Shown here: one piece after another, positions 1 through 8,154 of the stretch
How the letters are laid out: every line of letters begins with the position of its first letter
How positions within the stretch are numbered: position 1 is the stretch's first letter
Origin: Erinaceus europaeus
Taxonomy: Eukaryota > Chordata > Mammalia > Eulipotyphla > Erinaceidae
Assembly (NCBI RefSeq): GCF_950295315.1
Contig: NW_026647271.1
Coordinates: 1 to 64,000 of the forward strand
Direction of reading: 5' to 3'
Length of the DNA stretch: 64,000 nucleotides
Made by a program: the position numbers and the translations under genes
The notes under the pieces: generated by a model
What the model saw: only the letters and a program-made list of their open reading frames with translations
Databases searched by the model: none
What the model was told of the DNA's origin: nothing

Positions 1-113
1 GGAGAGGAGCTGACAGGAGAGGAGAGGAGAGGAGAGGACAGGAGAGGACAGGAGAGGACAGGAGAGAACAGTAGAGAACAGTAGAGGACAGGAGAGGACA
101 GGAGAGGAACTGA
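1..113 (+). repeat. GGAGA/GGACA pentanucleotide purine tract
   Basis: Nearly pure purine strand built of 5-bp words GGAGA and GGACA with interspersed GAACAGTAGA. The same tract opens every unit (for example 4066-4190, 8141-8265, 12184-12306, 16270-16392, 28498-28615 and 36641-36764) with differing numbers of pentamers. In diverged units it becomes GGCGA-rich (42059-42150) or almost pure GGAGA (45077-45140). A long homopurine tract with mirror-like symmetry could form a triplex; this is inference only. Confidence 0.9.
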
Positions 114-356
114 GAAACCCACATGGACAGAGGTAGCATACCGGCATCCAGCAAGACAGGCAGGCATGTAGGTAGCTGTAGCCGGGTTCCCTGGCTCCTG
201 GGCGCACCTCCTCCTTTGCTCTCTTGGCTGCCAGCCCCGAGGTCCGTCGTCGGTCAGTGCTGTCCTCCCGTTCTTCGGTCCCTCGGTGCCAGGGCCCAGG
301 GGTCTGGTTGCTGCCGCCTGACATAGTGGCAGGACAGTTGGGCTGCCCAGTGCTAG

Positions 357-610
357 TGCGCATGCACACAGAATCCTGGGGGGGGGGGACATCACAGAGG
401 GCTCGAGAGGTTGCTAGGCCACGAGGACCCCGCCCACCCAGTTGACCCCTAGGGAGGCAGTGGTGGTGGCAGCAGCCATGACACCCACCCTGAACTTGAT
501 CTGAGGTGTGGTGGCCAGCCACCAGAGCCAGAGCCCCAGGCAAAAGCCAGCGCAGGTGGGCAGGGCTCTGAGGCAAGCGGCACGGTGGGGGCGTGTCCGG
601 GGGCGGGGCC
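357..610 (+). promoter_or_regulatory. Promoter-like motif cluster (NRF1-, RFX-, Sp1/KLF-like)
   Basis: Within 250 bp of GC-rich sequence lie TGCGCATGCAC (357-367, one mismatch from the NRF1 palindrome), GTTGCTAGGCCAC (410-422, one mismatch from an RFX X-box with a short spacer), CCCCGCCC (428-435) and GGGGGCGGGGCC (599-610), both GC boxes. The cluster is present in all core units. In diverged units 12 and 13 the NRF1-like site reads TGCGCCTGTGCA and TGCGCCTGCGCA, and the X-box-like site GTTGCTAGGTCAC and GTTGCTAGGTTAC. No TATA box is apparent. Motif matches were made by eye; promoter activity is not shown. Confidence 0.35.
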
Positions 611-1159
611 GGCATCTGACAGCCCAGGGCTGGGGTCCAAGGGCCGCCAGGCCCCTGTCCAAGCAAGTGCACTGACACACAGACTGACTGACTGACAGCC
701 CCCAACCCACAGACACCCCCCAGGGCCCTGGGAGCCCTGAGCTGCCCCGGATCTGGCGGGCAGCCACCTGGACACAGGCCTCCATAGTGGAGGCCCCTGT
801 AGACCCCGTTGCCTGCTGACAGCGGCCCTCCTCCCCCTCCCTCTACCCCTCCCCGTCCCCTTCCTCATCCTCAGAGGGACTCACTCAGGGCCCTTGGCCT
901 AGGCAAGCCAGGGCTGCTGCTCTGGCTGCTGCAGCTGCTATCCAGTGGGTGGGTGCAGGTATCTGGCCCTGTCAGTTCCTGATTCTTGGGACCTGGCTGC
1001 CTCCAGCTCCACCCACTCTCCAGTCCAGCCCCCTCCCCCTCCTCCGCAAGGATGCCCCCTTTTCCCCTTGCCCCCTGTCCCCCAGCTCCCCAACTTTCAT
1101 CTACTGTTTGCCTCCTTTCCTGCCAGCCTGCTGCTGCCCTCCAGCTCTGGGCCAGCCCA

Positions 1160-1170
1160 GCTGCCATCTT
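1160..1170 (-). promoter_or_regulatory. YY1-like motif AAGATGGCAGC
   Basis: The minus strand reads AAGATGGCAGC, an exact fit to the AANATGGCNGC form of the YY1 consensus. It is intact in all eleven core units. In diverged units the same position reads GCTGCCATCTC (43203), GCTACCTTCTC (about 46170) and GCTGTCATCTC (about 50366) on the plus strand, so the perfect motif is specific to homogenised units. Binding is inferred, not shown. Confidence 0.35.
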
Positions 1171-1626
1171 CACCATCCTGCAGGGGGACCTGCCCTAACG
1201 CCCTGCCACCACAGGCACACACAGCCCTGCACCTATTCAGGGGCTCCCCTGCCTGCAGCCTGCCCCCCAAACAGTCTCCTTCTGCCCCTCAACACCCTTC
1301 TACCCCCTTTCAGGGCCTCTCACACACACCTGGGCATGAGTATCCCACACATGCACATCTCTCCCCTCCCCCTCCACTCCATTTGCACTAAGGATGGGAA
1401 GAGTCTTTTTCTCTGGGTATCCCCAGAGGAGTTGGGTCTGTCCAATGTCCTGGGGAGCCGGAAATGCAAACAATCTACAATGTAACATTTGGATCTCAGG
1501 CAACCCAATCCCAAGTGCGCTGTGCAAGCCTAGGACTGGCGAAAACACCCCACTCTGAGCACAAGGACTGCCTGGGGCAGTGGCTCCTCAGTGGACTCAG
1601 AGACAGGCAGAGGCAGACAGCGTTTT

Positions 1627-1641
1627 CAGGTTCAAAACCTG
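1627..1641 (+). repeat. Perfect short palindrome with Pol III B-box fit
   Basis: CAGGTTCAAAACCTG is a perfect 6+3+6 inverted repeat and contains GGTTCAAAACC, which fits the B-box consensus GGTTCRANNCC. It lies 31 bp before an A-tract and a T-tract, an arrangement like the end of a tRNA-derived SINE (B box, A tail, T terminator). I cannot see a convincing A box upstream, so an old SINE relic is only a possibility. Confidence 0.4.
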
Positions 1642-1672
1642 TACTTCCCAGAACCTGGTCCATCAGTAAGGT

Positions 1673-1708
1673 AAAAAAAAAAAAAAAAAAATGGCTTTTT
1701 TTTTTTTT
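1673..1708 (+). repeat. A-tract/T-tract inverted repeat
   Basis: A run of 19 A, the spacer TGGC and a run of 13 T form a hairpin-capable inverted repeat. It recurs in each full unit with altered lengths (for example 5753-5790, 13877-13909, 17967-18005, 22032-22070, 26106-26137 and 38333-38362). Unit 3 has interruptions (AAATAAAAATAAAAGG near 9840). Unit 12 is degraded at 43709-43750. The T run could end Pol III transcription. Confidence 0.8.
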
Positions 1709-1987
1709 CCACTGGCTGACTCTCCTGTGTGATGCCTGTTTCTCAGTGAAACAAGGGAAAAATCTTTTTGGGAGGGAGCAGGACCAAGTTGCAGGCAGGT
1801 GGACTCCGTGGAGGGTGGATGGGTAGATGGACCATGCCCTGGCTCTAGAGCCCCAGCTGCTGTTCCAGGCGCTCTCTGATTCCAGAGATCCCCCTGTGTC
1901 TTCTCATGACACTATTTCCAAGACTGATCCTCAGGATATTGAGGATTCAAAAAATAGACAGGTCTTATTGCTGTAAAAAGGAAATCC

Positions 1988-2331
1988 AGGGAGGTTGGGC
2001 GGAATGTCAGAGGGTTAAGAGGTGGTGGAGCAAACGAGGGGACAGGCAGAAGGATCTGCGGTATGGCCCCCAGACCCCCACCTGCAGGGGAGTAGCTTTA
2101 CAGGGGGTGAAGCAGATCTTCAGGGGTGCTTTCTCTTCCACCTCTGACTTTCCCCTCCCCTATCCCTTTCTCTCTGTCCTATGTAAGGACAGTAACAACA
2201 ACAACAATAAGAAGAAGTACAACAGTGATCAAGGAACAAAGGCAGCAAAAGGAGAATAAATGGTCTGCAGGAGCAGTGGATTCCAGGTATATGTATTGAG
2301 CACCGGCAGTGACCCTGGATGCAATAAATAA

Positions 2332-2338
<7 letters not shown>
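1988..2338 (+). repeat. SINE A, tRNA-derived, near full length
   Basis: It starts GGGAGGTTGGGCGGAATG, runs through a GGGTTAAG segment and CCACCTGCAGGGGAGT, then GAAGCAGATCTTCAGGGG, a pyrimidine-rich stretch ending TCTCTCTGTCCTATG, an AACAACAACAATAAGAAG stretch, and ends in AATAAATA followed by TA repeats. Order and wording match the abundant hedgehog tRNA-type SINE as I recall it. It is present at the same place in units 2-10, and in unit 13 at about 46990-47340. Unit 12 keeps only its first ~105 bp. Confidence 0.75.

Positions 2339-2344
<6 letters not shown>

Positions 2345-2373
<29 letters not shown>
2345..2373. repeat. (TA)n microsatellite
   Basis: TA dinucleotide run after SINE A, flanked by ACATACATACA and GTGTATAAACACATAG. 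Length varies widely between units. It is shortest in unit 3 (about 10506-10520), short in unit 9 (34924-34946) and longest in unit 7 (about 26764-26806). It is replaced in unit 13 by a GAAA-type run (47340-47378), so slippage has continued after unit duplication. Confidence 0.9.
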
Positions 2374-2377
<4 letters not shown>

Positions 2378-2472
2378 ATAAACACATAGAGAAAATATAC
2401 AGGTAATATACATGTACACATGTGTCGGTGTATCCACTTTGTAAATAAATGTACATGCTTTTTGTTTATCTA

Positions 2473-2690
2473 GTGAAGCAGACCTGCAGGGGTCTACCTT
2501 TCTCTCACCCTTCTGTGTTTCCACTCCTCTCTCCCTTTCTGTCCTATGCAAGGACAGTAACAGCAACAACAATGATAAGAATAACCACAACAAAGTTCAG
2601 GCAACAAGGGCAGCCAAAGGGGAAAACATGGTCTGCAGGAGCAGTGGTGCAGGCCCCTAGCCCTGACAATAACCCTGGAGGCAATCAATC
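2473..2690 (+). repeat. SINE B, head-less tRNA-SINE copy in nested tandem
   Basis: It begins at TGAAGCAGACCTGCAGGGGT, thus lacking the tRNA-like head, and ends at CCCTGGAGGCAATCAATCAG. It is homologous to the 3' two thirds of SINE A. An 8-bp deletion (loss of GGGTTCGT-type sequence after GAGCAGT) is present in units 1, 2 and 4 only; units 3, 5-10 and diverged unit 13 retain it, so the deletion is derived. Confidence 0.75.
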
Positions 2691-2806
2691 AGTCAATCAA
2701 TTAGTCATTAGATAAAGAATACATAAATAAAAAATGCAGGTATTATACATGTATACGTGTCTCTGTGTTTCTACTGAGTCAAATGAAAATGTGCTTTATT
2801 TATTTA

Positions 2807-3056
2807 GTGAAGCAGATCTTCAGGGGGCCTATCTTTCTCTCCCCCATCTCTCTTTAACCTCCTCTTTCCATTTTTCTCTGTTCTCCGCAAGGACAGTAAC
2901 TATCACAACAACAATAATAATATTATTAATAACCACAATATTCAAGCCACAAGGGCAGCAAAAGGGGAAAAATGGAACATAGGACCAGTGGATTAGTGGT
3001 ACTGGCACTGCGCTATGGCAATAACCCTTTGTGGCAATAAATAAATAAATAAATAA
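2807..3056 (+). repeat. SINE C, head-less tRNA-SINE copy in nested tandem
   Basis: It begins AGTGAAGCAGATCTTCAGGG and ends GGCAATAAATAAATAAATAA. It is the third iteration of the SINE-plus-linker module. The linker before each iteration (about 2399, 2736 and 3058) reads like ACAGGTAATATACATGTA, then TTTCCACTGAGTAAATG, then an AT-rich stretch. The copies therefore arose by tandem duplication of a SINE with its flank, not by separate insertions. Confidence 0.75.
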
Positions 3057-3205
3057 TACAAGTATTATACAAGAATATGTCCCAGTGTGTGTTTCCACTG
3101 TGTAAACGTAAAAGCACTTTTATTTACTTATATTTATTTTATTTGTTTCTTACCTAGCCAAGAGAATTTCTTTTCATTGCTAAAAAAATGTCACATTAAG
3201 CTTAG

Positions 3206-3424
3206 CAGGTGGTGCCTCACCTGGTTAAGCACTCCTGTTAAACTGTAGGAGGACCTGGGTTCAAGACCCTGGTTCTGACCTGCAGTGGGAAATCTTTACA
3301 AGTGGTGCAGATGTGCTGCAGGTATCTCTCTGGTTCTCAAAATCTCTATCCCTCCCTTGTCTCTCAATTCTTGACTGTCCATTCCAAAAAATAAATCAAG
3401 ATAATAGAAAGCAAAGAAAAAAAA
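3206..3424 (+). repeat. SINE D, tRNA-derived with GAA tail
   Basis: It starts near GGTGGTGCCTCACCTGGTTAAG and contains the B box GGTTCAAGACC at 3258-3268. It continues through CACCTGCAG/GGGAAATCTTTACAAG and TCTCTCTGGTTCTC to CCAAAAAATAAATCAAG and an A-rich tail that runs into the GAA repeat. This is the second tRNA-SINE type of hedgehog as I recall it. It is present in all full units, largely deleted in unit 10, and retained in units 12 (44140-44345), 13 (about 48240-48440) and 14 (52826-53003). Confidence 0.78.
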
Positions 3425-3491
3425 AGAAGATGAAGAAGAAGAAGAAGAAGAAGAAGAAGAAGAAGAAGAAGAAGGAGAAGAAGAAGAAGAA
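3425..3491 (+). repeat. (GAA)n triplet microsatellite
   Basis: GAA repeat with single GAT and GGA interruptions grown from the SINE D tail. It is shortest in units 3 (about 11573-11608) and 7 (27868-27908) and longest in diverged unit 12 (about 44351-44434). It is lost in unit 13, where the tail is an A-rich AAAAGAATAG run. The poly-Lys, poly-Glu, poly-Ser and poly-Leu ORFs here are frame readings of this repeat. Confidence 0.93.
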
Positions 3492-3763
3492 GGCAAAATG
3501 AAATATCCCAATATTTCAAGGGGCTGCTCAGAACAATGCTTTCCTTATTATGATCCTCACAGCATACCATATTCAGAAAGGGAAAAGACACCGCGTTTTT
3601 TTAACCCAGTTTATTTAATACATTTATTCATTTATTTATTGAGGTGTTAATGTTTTACATTCGACAGAAGACAAGGGCTCTTATGCCAGAGGTCTCAAGT
3701 ACCCCTAGATGGCTCTCTGCCTCTACAAAACCAATCGATCAACCCGTGCATCACTCGATCCTT
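3492..3763. repeat. AT-rich segment with possible reversed retroposon fragment
   Basis: No gene. The stretch TTTATTGAGGTGTTAATG followed by TTTTACATTCGACAG (about 3636-3666) resembles a very common hedgehog repeat end as I remember it. The rest (ATATCCCAATATTTC, CAGCATACCATATTCAG) is unrecognised but conserved in all units including 12 and 13. Confidence 0.4.
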
Positions 3764-3786
3764 CCATCCATCCATCCATCCATCCA
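3764..3786 (+). repeat. (CATC)n microsatellite
   Basis: Tetranucleotide run CCATCCATCCATC. It is expanded in unit 7 (about 28180-28210) and strongly in units 12 (44707-44790) and 13 (48930-49010), where it is imperfect. In unit 13 a ~190 bp foreign insertion sits inside it. Confidence 0.93.
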
Positions 3787-3927
3787 ACTATCCATCGACA
3801 ATCAACCAAGCTAAGTACAAAAGGAGATATAACCTTGAATGATAAAGACAGTCAAGCCTGCACAGATACGTTGCCAACTGGGCAGTTTGGCTGAATAGGG
3901 CAGAGGAGCTGATCCAGGGAATGTGGT

Positions 3928-3950
3928 GGGGCGTGTGGGTGTGGGTGGGG
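3928..3950 (+). promoter_or_regulatory. G-quadruplex motif near unit junction
   Basis: Four G runs (GGGG, GGG, GGG, GGGG) are separated by loops CGTGT, TGT and T, a canonical short-loop quadruplex pattern. It is intact in units 2 (8003-8025), 3, 4, 6, 7, 8 and 9 and in diverged unit 12 (about 44922-44945). In units 5 (near 20225) and 10 (near 40337) the last G run is broken to GCG, and unit 13 has a T in the last run (49160). It lies about 130 bp before the purine tract of the next unit. Confidence 0.6.
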
Positions 3951-3975
3951 TGAGCAGGTGAGCCTGTGAGCTGGG

Positions 3976-3983
3976 TCACGTCA
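3976..3983 (+). promoter_or_regulatory. CRE/E-box-like TCACGTCA
   Basis: TCACGTCA is one base from the CRE palindrome and contains a CACGT half E-box. It is conserved in the core units except unit 10 (TCATGTCA at 40366) and reads TCACATCA in unit 12. A short motif with weak specificity. Confidence 0.2.
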
Positions 3984-4079
3984 GGGACGCGGAGGGGGGG
4001 TGTGGGCAGCTGTCACAGGTGAAATGTCAAAAGCGCTCTAGCTGGTGATCAGGGCACCCGGAAGTGAGTAGAGAAAAGA

Positions 4080-6416
4080 GGAGAGGAGCTGACAGGAGAG
4101 GAGAGGACAGGAGAGGACAGGAGAGGACAGTAGAGGACAGGAGAGGACAGGAGAGAACAGTAGAGGAGAGGAGAGGACAGGAGAGGAACTGAGAAACCCA
4201 CATGGACAGAGGTAGCATACCGGCATCCAGCAAGGCAGGCAGGCATGTAGGTAGCTGTAGCCCGGTTCCCTGGCACCTGGGCGCACCTCCTCCTTTGCTC
4301 TCTTGGCTGCCAGCCCCGAGGTCCGTCGTCAGTCAGCGCTGTCCTCCCGTTCTTCGGTCCCTCGGTGCCAGGGCCCTGGGTTCTGGTTGCTGCCGCCTGA
4401 CATAGTGGCAGGACAGTTGGGCTGCCCAGTGCCAGTGCGCATGCACACAGAATCCTGGGGGGGGGACATCACAGAGGGCTCGAGAGGTTGCTAGGCCAGG
4501 AGGACCCCGCCCACCCAGTTGACCCCTAGGGAGGCAGTGGTGGTGGCAGCAGCCATGACACCCACCCTGAACTTGATCTGAGGTGTGGTGGCCAGCCACC
4601 AGAGCCAGAGCCCCAGGCAAAAGCCAGCGCAGGTGGGCAGGGCTCTGAGGCAAGCGGCACGGTGGGGGCGTGTCCGGGGGCGGGGCCGGCATCTGACAGC
4701 CCAGGGCTGGGGTCCAAGGGCCGCCAGGCCCCTGTCCAAGCAAGTGCACTGACACACAGACAGACTGACTGACTGACAGCCCCCAACCCACAGACACCCC
4801 CCAGGGCCCTGGGAGCCCTGAGCTGCCCCGGATCTGGCGGGCAGCCACCTGGACACAGGCCTCCATAGTGGAGGCCCCTGTAGACCCCGTTGCCTGCTGA
4901 CAGCGGCCCTCCTCCCCCTCCCTCTACCCCTCCCCGTCCCCTTCCTCATCCTCAGAGGGACTCACTCAGGGCCCTTGGCCTAGGCAAGCCAGGGCTGCTG
5001 CTCTGGCTGCTGCAGCTGCTATCCAGTGGGTGGCTGCAGGTATCTGGCCCTGTCAGTTCCTGATTCTTGGGACCTGCCTGCCTCCAGCTCCACCCACTCT
5101 CCAGTCCAGCCCCCTCCCCCTCCTCCGCAAGGATGCCCCCTTTTCCCCTTGCCCCTTGTCCCCCAGCTCCCCAACTGTCATCTACTGTTTGCCTCCTTTC
5201 CTGCCAGCCTGCTGCTGCCCTCCAGCCCTGGGTCAGCCCAGCTGCCATCTTCACCATCCTGCAGGGGGACCTGCCCTAACGCCCTGCCACCACAGGCACA
5301 CAAAGCCCTGCACCTATTCAGGGGCTCCCCTGCCTGCAGCTTGCCCCCAAACAGTCTCCTTCTGCCCCTCAACACCCTTCTACCCCCTTTCAGGGCCTCT
5401 CACACACACCTGGGCATGAGTATCCCACACATGCACATCTCTCCCCTCCCCCTCCACTCCATTTGCACTAAGGATGGGAAGAGTCTTTTTCTCTGGGTAT
5501 CCCCAGAGGAGTTGGGTCTGTCCAATGTCCTGGGGAGCCGGAAATGCAAACAATCTACAATGTAACATTTGGATCTCAGGCAACCCAATCCCAAGTGCGC
5601 TGTGCAAGCCTAGGACTGGCGAAAACACCCCACTCTGAGCACAAGGACTGCCTGGGGCAGTGGCTCCTCAGTGGACTCAGAGACAGGCAGAGGCAGACAG
5701 CGTTTTCAGGTTCAAAACCTGTACTTCCCAGAACCTGGTCCATCAGTAAGGTAAAAAAAAAAAAAAAAAAATGGCTTTTTTTTTTTTTTCCACTGGCTGA
5801 CTCTCCTGTGTGATGCCTGTTTCTCAGTGAAACAAGGGAAAAATCTTTTTGGGAGGGAGCAGGACCAAGTTGCAGGCAGGTGGACTCCGTGGAGGGTGGA
5901 TGGGTAGATGGACCATGCCCTGGCTCTAGAGCCCCAGCTGCTGTTCCAGGCGCTCTCTGATTCCAGAGATCCCCCTGTGTCTTCTCATGACACTATTTCC
6001 AAGACTGATCCTCAGGATATTGAGGATTCAAAAAATAGACAGGTCTTATTGCTGTAAAAAGGAAATCCAGGGAGGTTGGGCGGAATGTCAGAGGGTTAAG
6101 AGGTGGTGGAGCAAACGAGGGGACAGGCAGAAGGATCTGCGGTATGGCCCCCAGACCCCCACCTGCAGGGGAGTAGCTTTACAGGGGGTGAAGCAGATCT
6201 TCAGGGGTGCTTTCTCTTCCACCTCTGACTTTCCCCTCCCCTATCCCTTTCTCTCTGTCCTATGTAAGGACAGTAACAACAACAACAATAAGAAGAAGCA
6301 CAACAGTGATCAAGGAACAAAGGCAGCAAAAGGAGAATAAATGGTCTGCAGGAGCAGTGGATTCCAGGTATATGTATTGAGCACCGGCAGTGACCCTGGA
6401 TGCAATAAATAAATAC

Positions 6417-6454
<38 letters not shown>

Positions 6455-8154
6455 GTGTATAAACACATAGAGAAAATATACAGGTAATATACATGTACAC
6501 ATGTGTCGGTGTATCCACTTTGTAAATAAATGTACATGCTTTTTGTTTATCTAGTGAAGCAGACCTGCAGGGGTCTACCTTTCTCTCACCCTTCTGTGTT
6601 TCCACTCCTCTCTCCCTTTCTGTCCTATGCAAGGACAGTAACAGCAACAACAATGATAAGAATAACCACAACAAAGTTCAGGCAACAAGGGCAGCCAAAG
6701 GGGAAAACATGGTCTGCAGGAGCAGTGGTGCAGGCCCCTAGCCCTGACAATAACCCTGGAGGCAATCAATCAGTCAATCAATTAGTCATTAGATAAAGAA
6801 TACATAAATAAAAAATGCAGGTATTATACATGTATACGTGTCTCTGTGTTTCTACTGAGTCAAATGAAAATGTGCTTTATTTATTTAGTGAAGCAGATCT
6901 TCAGGGGGCCTATCTTTCTCTCCCCCATCTCTCTTTAACCTCCTCTTTCCATTTTTCTCTGTTCTCCGCAAGGACAGTAACTATCACAACAACAATAATA
7001 ATATTATTAATAACCACAATATTCAAGCCACAAGGGCAGCAAAAGGGGAAAAATGGAACATAGGACCAGTGGATTAGTGGTACTGGCACTGCGCTATGGC
7101 AATAACCCTTTGTGGCAATAAATAAATAAATAAATAATACAAGTATTATACAAGAATATGTCCCAGTGTGTGTTTCCACTGTGTAAACGTAAAAGCACTT
7201 TTATTTACTTATATTTATTTTATTTGTTTCTTACCTAGCCAAGAGAATTTCTTTTCATTGCTAAAAAAATGTCACATTAAGCTTAGCAGGTGGTGCCTCA
7301 CCTGGTTAAGCACTCCTGTTAAACTGTAGGAGGACCTGGGTTCAAGACCCTGGTTCTGACCTGCAGTGGGAAATCTTTACAAGTGGTGCAGATGTGCTGC
7401 AGGTATCTCTCTGGTTCTCAAAATCTCTATCCCTCCCTTGTCTCTCAATTCTTGACTGTCCATTCCAAAAAATAAATCAAGATAATAGAAAGCAAAGAAA
7501 AAAAAAGAAGATGAAGAAGAAGAAGAAGAAGAAGAAGAAGAAGAAGAAGGAGAAGAAGAAGAAGAAGGCAAAATGAAATATCCCAATATTTCAAGGGGCT
7601 GCTCAGAACAATGCTTTCCTTATTATGATCCTCACAGCATACCATATTCAGAAAGGGAAAAGACACCGCGTTTTTTTAACCCAGTTTATTTAATACATTT
7701 ATTCATTTATTTATTGAGGTGTTAATGTTTTACATTCGACAGAAGACAAGGGCTCTTATGCCAGAGGTCTCAAGTACCCCTAGATGGCTCTCTGCCTCTA
7801 CAAAACCAATCGATCAACCCGTGCATCACTCGATCCTTCCATCCATCCATCCATCCATCCAACTATCCATCGACAATCAACCAAGCTAAGTACAAAAGGA
7901 GATATAACCTTGAATGATAAAGACAGTCAAGCCTGCACAGATACGTTGCCAACTGGGCAGTTTGGCTGAATAGGGCAGAGGAGCTGATCCAGGGAATGTG
8001 GTGGGGCGTGTGGGTGTGGGTGGGGTGAGCAGGTGAGCCTGTGAGCTGGGTCACGTCAGGGACGCGGAGGGGGGGTGTGGGCAGCTGTCACAGGTGAAAT
8101 GTCAAAAGCGCTCTAGCTGGTGATCAGGGCACCCGGAAGTGAGTAGAGAAAAGA
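4080..8154 (+). repeat. Macrosatellite unit 2 (4075 bp)
   Basis: Same layout as unit 1. Its first ~1.29 kb (4080 to about 5365) looks identical to unit 3. After that it resembles unit 1 more, including the 8-bp SINE B deletion (near 6727). It carries the ancestral-type bases CAAGGCAGG at the head landmark. GAA tract 7506-7567; G-quadruplex 8003-8025. Confidence 0.95.

Larger units (their letters stand above)
2109..3130 (+). repeat. Nested tandem repeat of SINE-plus-linker module (3 copies)
   Basis: GAAGCAG anchors occur at 2109, 2475 and 2809, spacing 366 and 334 bp. Each is followed by the same SINE 3' part and by the same AT-rich linker. The same three-fold structure occurs in unit 13 (anchors about 47111, 47472 and 47825), and two further copies in unit 14 (51790 and 52116, spacing 326). 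This inner duplication therefore predates amplification of the 4.07 kb unit. Confidence 0.85.
1..4079 (+). repeat. Macrosatellite unit 1 (reference unit, 4079 bp)
   Basis: First unit in the window, used here as the reference for internal landmarks. It shares diagnostic bases with unit 4 in its first 400 bp (for example CAGTGCTAGTGCG at 348-360, where other units read CCAGTG) and shares with units 2 and 4 an 8-bp deletion inside SINE B (near 2646). It lacks the 9-bp CTGGGGGCC-type insertion near 1145 that units 4 and 5 carry. No open reading frame in it is conserved across units in a coding-like way. Confidence 0.95.

Noticed and set aside
447..470. CTCF site at GACCCCTAGGGAGGCAGTGG
   Set aside because: Similar to the core CTCF motif at first sight, but the AGGGAGGC part is out of register with AGRKGGC by one base. 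Too weak to claim without a matrix scan.
120..1670. DUX4-like or other homeobox gene inside the macrosatellite unit
   Set aside because: No homeodomain-like residues in any frame; the comparison with D4Z4 is only in structure and size.
2179..2421. Tyr/Ile-rich ORFs around the TA repeat
   Set aside because: The repeated YIYIYI text is the TA microsatellite; the rest is SINE sequence.
3206..3300. tRNA gene
   Set aside because: B-box and tRNA-like head are present, but a GAA/A-rich tail and many dispersed copies show a tRNA-derived SINE. No cloverleaf with a proper anticodon arm could be traced.
3313..3501. Poly-Lys, poly-Glu, poly-Ser and poly-Leu ORFs
   Set aside because: These are frame readings of the GAA triplet microsatellite.
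4491..4949. Minus-strand ORF of ~152 codons recurring in most core units
   Set aside because: A 4-bp difference in the CAGACTGACT stretch shifts the frame in units 1 and 4, and edge units have further non-triplet indels. All three frames are open in the GC-rich block, as expected of biased composition. No known domain is seen.
5026..5565. Plus-strand proline/serine-rich ORF (~180 codons) in several units
   Set aside because: Two overlapping frames are equally open, and the unit 4 and 5 versus other-unit differences and the edge units do not show coding-type conservation. Low-complexity C-rich sequence explains it.
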